From positions 1 to 16,073 of the forward strand of contig URGO01000063.1 in assembly GCA_900547435.1 (NCBI GenBank): 16,073 bases of DNA. The letters are read 5' to 3'. The translations under genes and the position numbers were made by a program. A model generated the notes under the pieces. The model did not search any database. It had not been told where the DNA came from and saw only the letters and a list, made by a program, of their open reading frames with translations. The stretch comes from an uncultured Parabacteroides sp. Its GTDB lineage: Bacteria; Bacteroidota; Bacteroidia; Bacteroidales; Tannerellaceae. Positions 15,701 through 16,073 of the stretch are shown piece after piece. Each line of letters opens with the position of its first letter. The first letter of the stretch is position 1.

Positions 15701-15818
15701 GTGCTTCCGGTAATCCCTGATGCTCAGATTCATTGGCGTAGGTAGGAGTTCCTACAAACAGCAAAGACAGCAATGCCGCGGCTCCTGTCTTCAGAGTCAG
15801 TTGTTTCCTTAAATCCAT
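12702..15818 (-). CDS. SusC/RagA-like TonB-dependent outer-membrane transporter
   Basis: A 1038-residue protein. It has a signal peptide (about 1-28), a carboxypeptidase-regulatory-like domain (about 51-125; I-T-G-N-V-V-D ... P-V-I-G-A-N-I), a TonB-box-like stretch G-E-V-V-V-T-A-L-G (128-136), a plug (about 140-250; L-I-V-V-D-G-V-P-Y, A-L-Y-G-A-R-G-G-S-G-V-I-M-V-T-T-K-K-G), then a 22-strand-type beta barrel ending in Phe. It imports a ligand captured by the SusD-like lipoprotein using TonB energy. The plug lacks the long S-x-R-I-R-G-x-x-S-L-x-G-x-N insert of many SusC proteins, reading I-L-V-R-G-E-E-P-L instead. This short form goes with the SusD-like_2 subfamily, from memory. No sigma/anti-sigma or hybrid two-component gene is adjacent in the window. 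Confidence 0.96.
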   Translation of the reverse strand: MDLRKQLTLKTGAAALLSLLFVGTPTYANESEHQGLPEAHSIEEVQQDAITITGNVVDNTDMPVIGANIVEKGTTNGTITDIDGNFSLRVATGATLQISYTGYKTQEITVGNQNHLNIKIEEDSELLGEVVVTALGLKREEKALGYAVQKVEGSALSTVKTVDIATSLTGKVAGMNVQNSTEFNAAPTILVRGEEPLIVVDGVPYSNISLRDIASDDVESIDVLKGATASALYGARGGSGVIMVTTKKGGEEGLDVSVNSSTMFNAGYLAIPEAQHSYSSGTGGVYDSYDYVWGDKLDIGRTAVQYNPYTYQWEEQPLVSKGKNNFRNFLEQGMSTNNNVSVAWKGKNGGFRTSLNHVYNKGQYPNEKLNKITYTVSGNAKFGNLTLEGGAIWNKRFFTNDRGSGYGGGGYIYNLIVWTGANYDVRDYRNYWVQGQEHSKQNWLYEGYYDNPYFLAYECTNQNDYDKLNTYGYVKYDITPWLNISNRTGVDFYADRTQTKNPIGAINVGNKNGSFAISKGTGFSVNSDFLLSAKHTWGDFDVSGFFGGTIYYYYDDNLSASTNNGLSVPGYYSLNASVDPVSSSSSYESKRVNSLYGSVSLAWRNLLYVDATGRNDWSSTLPAETRSYFYPSVSASLIMSEFIDLPDLFTFWKLRGSWTVTKTDLDIFDTVQAYSVSNNVWNGLNSATYPTALRSSTLKPVTARSYEIGTEFNMWDNRLHVDFAFYNKLKYNLTREATISSASGFSSTLLNYDEEQLRRGFELAIGADLIKTKDWNWSVNLNWARDRYYYAKVDPIYSTQNQWVQDGLRWDWLSVYDWERDPDGNLILYNGLPRRSEYQSFAGYEYPDWIWGVNTTLSYKNWSLYMSFDGRIGGTVYNQTEQAMWNSGSHPDSDTPERYEEVVNGNINFIANGVKVVSGSVEYDTDGNIISDTRVFAPNDVPVSYQSFIQTYEPWSGNAASQNYRSTTFFKIRELSLTCNLPKKACDWAHLKGASVSFIGQNLLLWAKEFKYADPDVDEDNLSSPSQRFLGFNVKVDF

Positions 15819-15860
15819 AATTCCGTTTCTACTTGTTATCTATTTATTTCAAATTCGTTG

Positions 15861-15868
15861 CAAAAGTA
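15861..15868 (-). promoter_or_regulatory. -7-like element (TACTTTTG) before the susC-like gene
   Basis: CAAAAGTA on the plus strand is TACTTTTG on the minus strand, fitting TAnnTTTG, 42 bases before the start codon. No TTTG is found at the -33 distance, where the sequence is AT-rich, so an activator or a weak -33 may apply. Confidence 0.5.
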
Positions 15869-15934
15869 GGATAAGCATATTACGGATTTATTAAGAAAAT
15901 AACACAAATAAGTTACAGCCTATGAATTCTTTTC

Positions 15935-16073
15935 TTATACAGTAAAGGCCGGAACTTCCATAGGGATGACCAGACATTTTACACCGTCAATAAGCTTTGT
16001 TTCCACAAGGGCGGCACGTTCAGGATCCACATGTACTACCACATCAGGTGTTTTGATCTCAAAACGTCGGGTG
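15935..16073 (-). CDS. C-terminal fragment of an unidentified protein
   Basis: Reading the minus strand from the window edge gives 45 residues and a TAA stop at 15937-15935. The piece contains K-T-P-D-V-V-V-H-V-D-P-E-R, then L-V-E-T-K-L-I-D-G-V-K-C-L-V-I-P. It looks like coding sequence: alternating hydrophobic/polar residues, Bacteroidales-like codons and an ordinary distance to the next gene. The ending faintly recalls the tail of DUF4317 proteins, but I cannot confirm this. No start is visible, and 45 open codons could occur by chance. Confidence 0.5.
   Translation of the reverse strand, partial: TRRFEIKTPDVVVHVDPERAALVETKLIDGVKCLVIPMEVPAFTV

Noticed and set aside
12702..15818. Missing plug segment of the SusC-like protein as a deletion
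   Set aside because: The frame is intact, and the short I-L-V-R-G-E-E-P-L form fits a known SusC subfamily, so it reads as a subfamily trait.

Overview
The window looks like chromosomal DNA of a gut Bacteroidales species (Bacteroides or Parabacteroides type). The evidence is a SusC/SusD-like outer-membrane pair, a Bacteroidetes-type cytochrome bd operon led by a DUF4492 gene, scarcity of Shine-Dalgarno sequences, and promoter-like sites of the Bacteroidales form TTTG-N19-21-TAnnTTTG. Genus is inference only; no rRNA or tRNA gene is present. I see no insertion sequence, phage gene, CRISPR array or origin.

Plus strand, 1-6350. The window opens inside a Sir2-type NAD-dependent deacylase gene that appears broken: it has an in-frame stop at 16-18 and substitutions at active-site positions. 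A same-strand block follows: an NhaC-type Na+/H+ antiporter, an overlapping DAACS-family symporter with an unusual binding site, a small DUF4492 membrane protein, and cydA and cydB for the cytochrome bd quinol oxidase. Together they handle ion and amino-acid transport and microaerobic respiration at the inner membrane.

Plus strand, 6351-7969. A 266-base intergenic region holds an inverted array of a 22-bp unit and then a good Bacteroidales promoter for a secreted (Tat) Gfo/Idh/MocA oxidoreductase.

Minus strand, 8086-16073. In transcription order: the C-terminal end of an unidentified gene, a susC-like/susD-like pair, an S28/S37-like serine peptidase, then a separate gntR-SPFH (slipin) unit with a candidate promoter and dyad operator. 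The SusCD-peptidase order suggests peptide rather than glycan uptake (inference).

The most unusual feature is intergenic. Six gene 3' ends carry degenerate repeats phased at 8 nt (unit types AAACTCAC, ACAAGTTG, ACACGGAG), mostly arranged as inverted arms of a hairpin, and in two cases they run into the last codons of the gene. Two further palindromic elements of other types lie at 6432-6525 and 11071-11096. I do not recognise a published description of the 8-nt-phased family or the 22-bp array.
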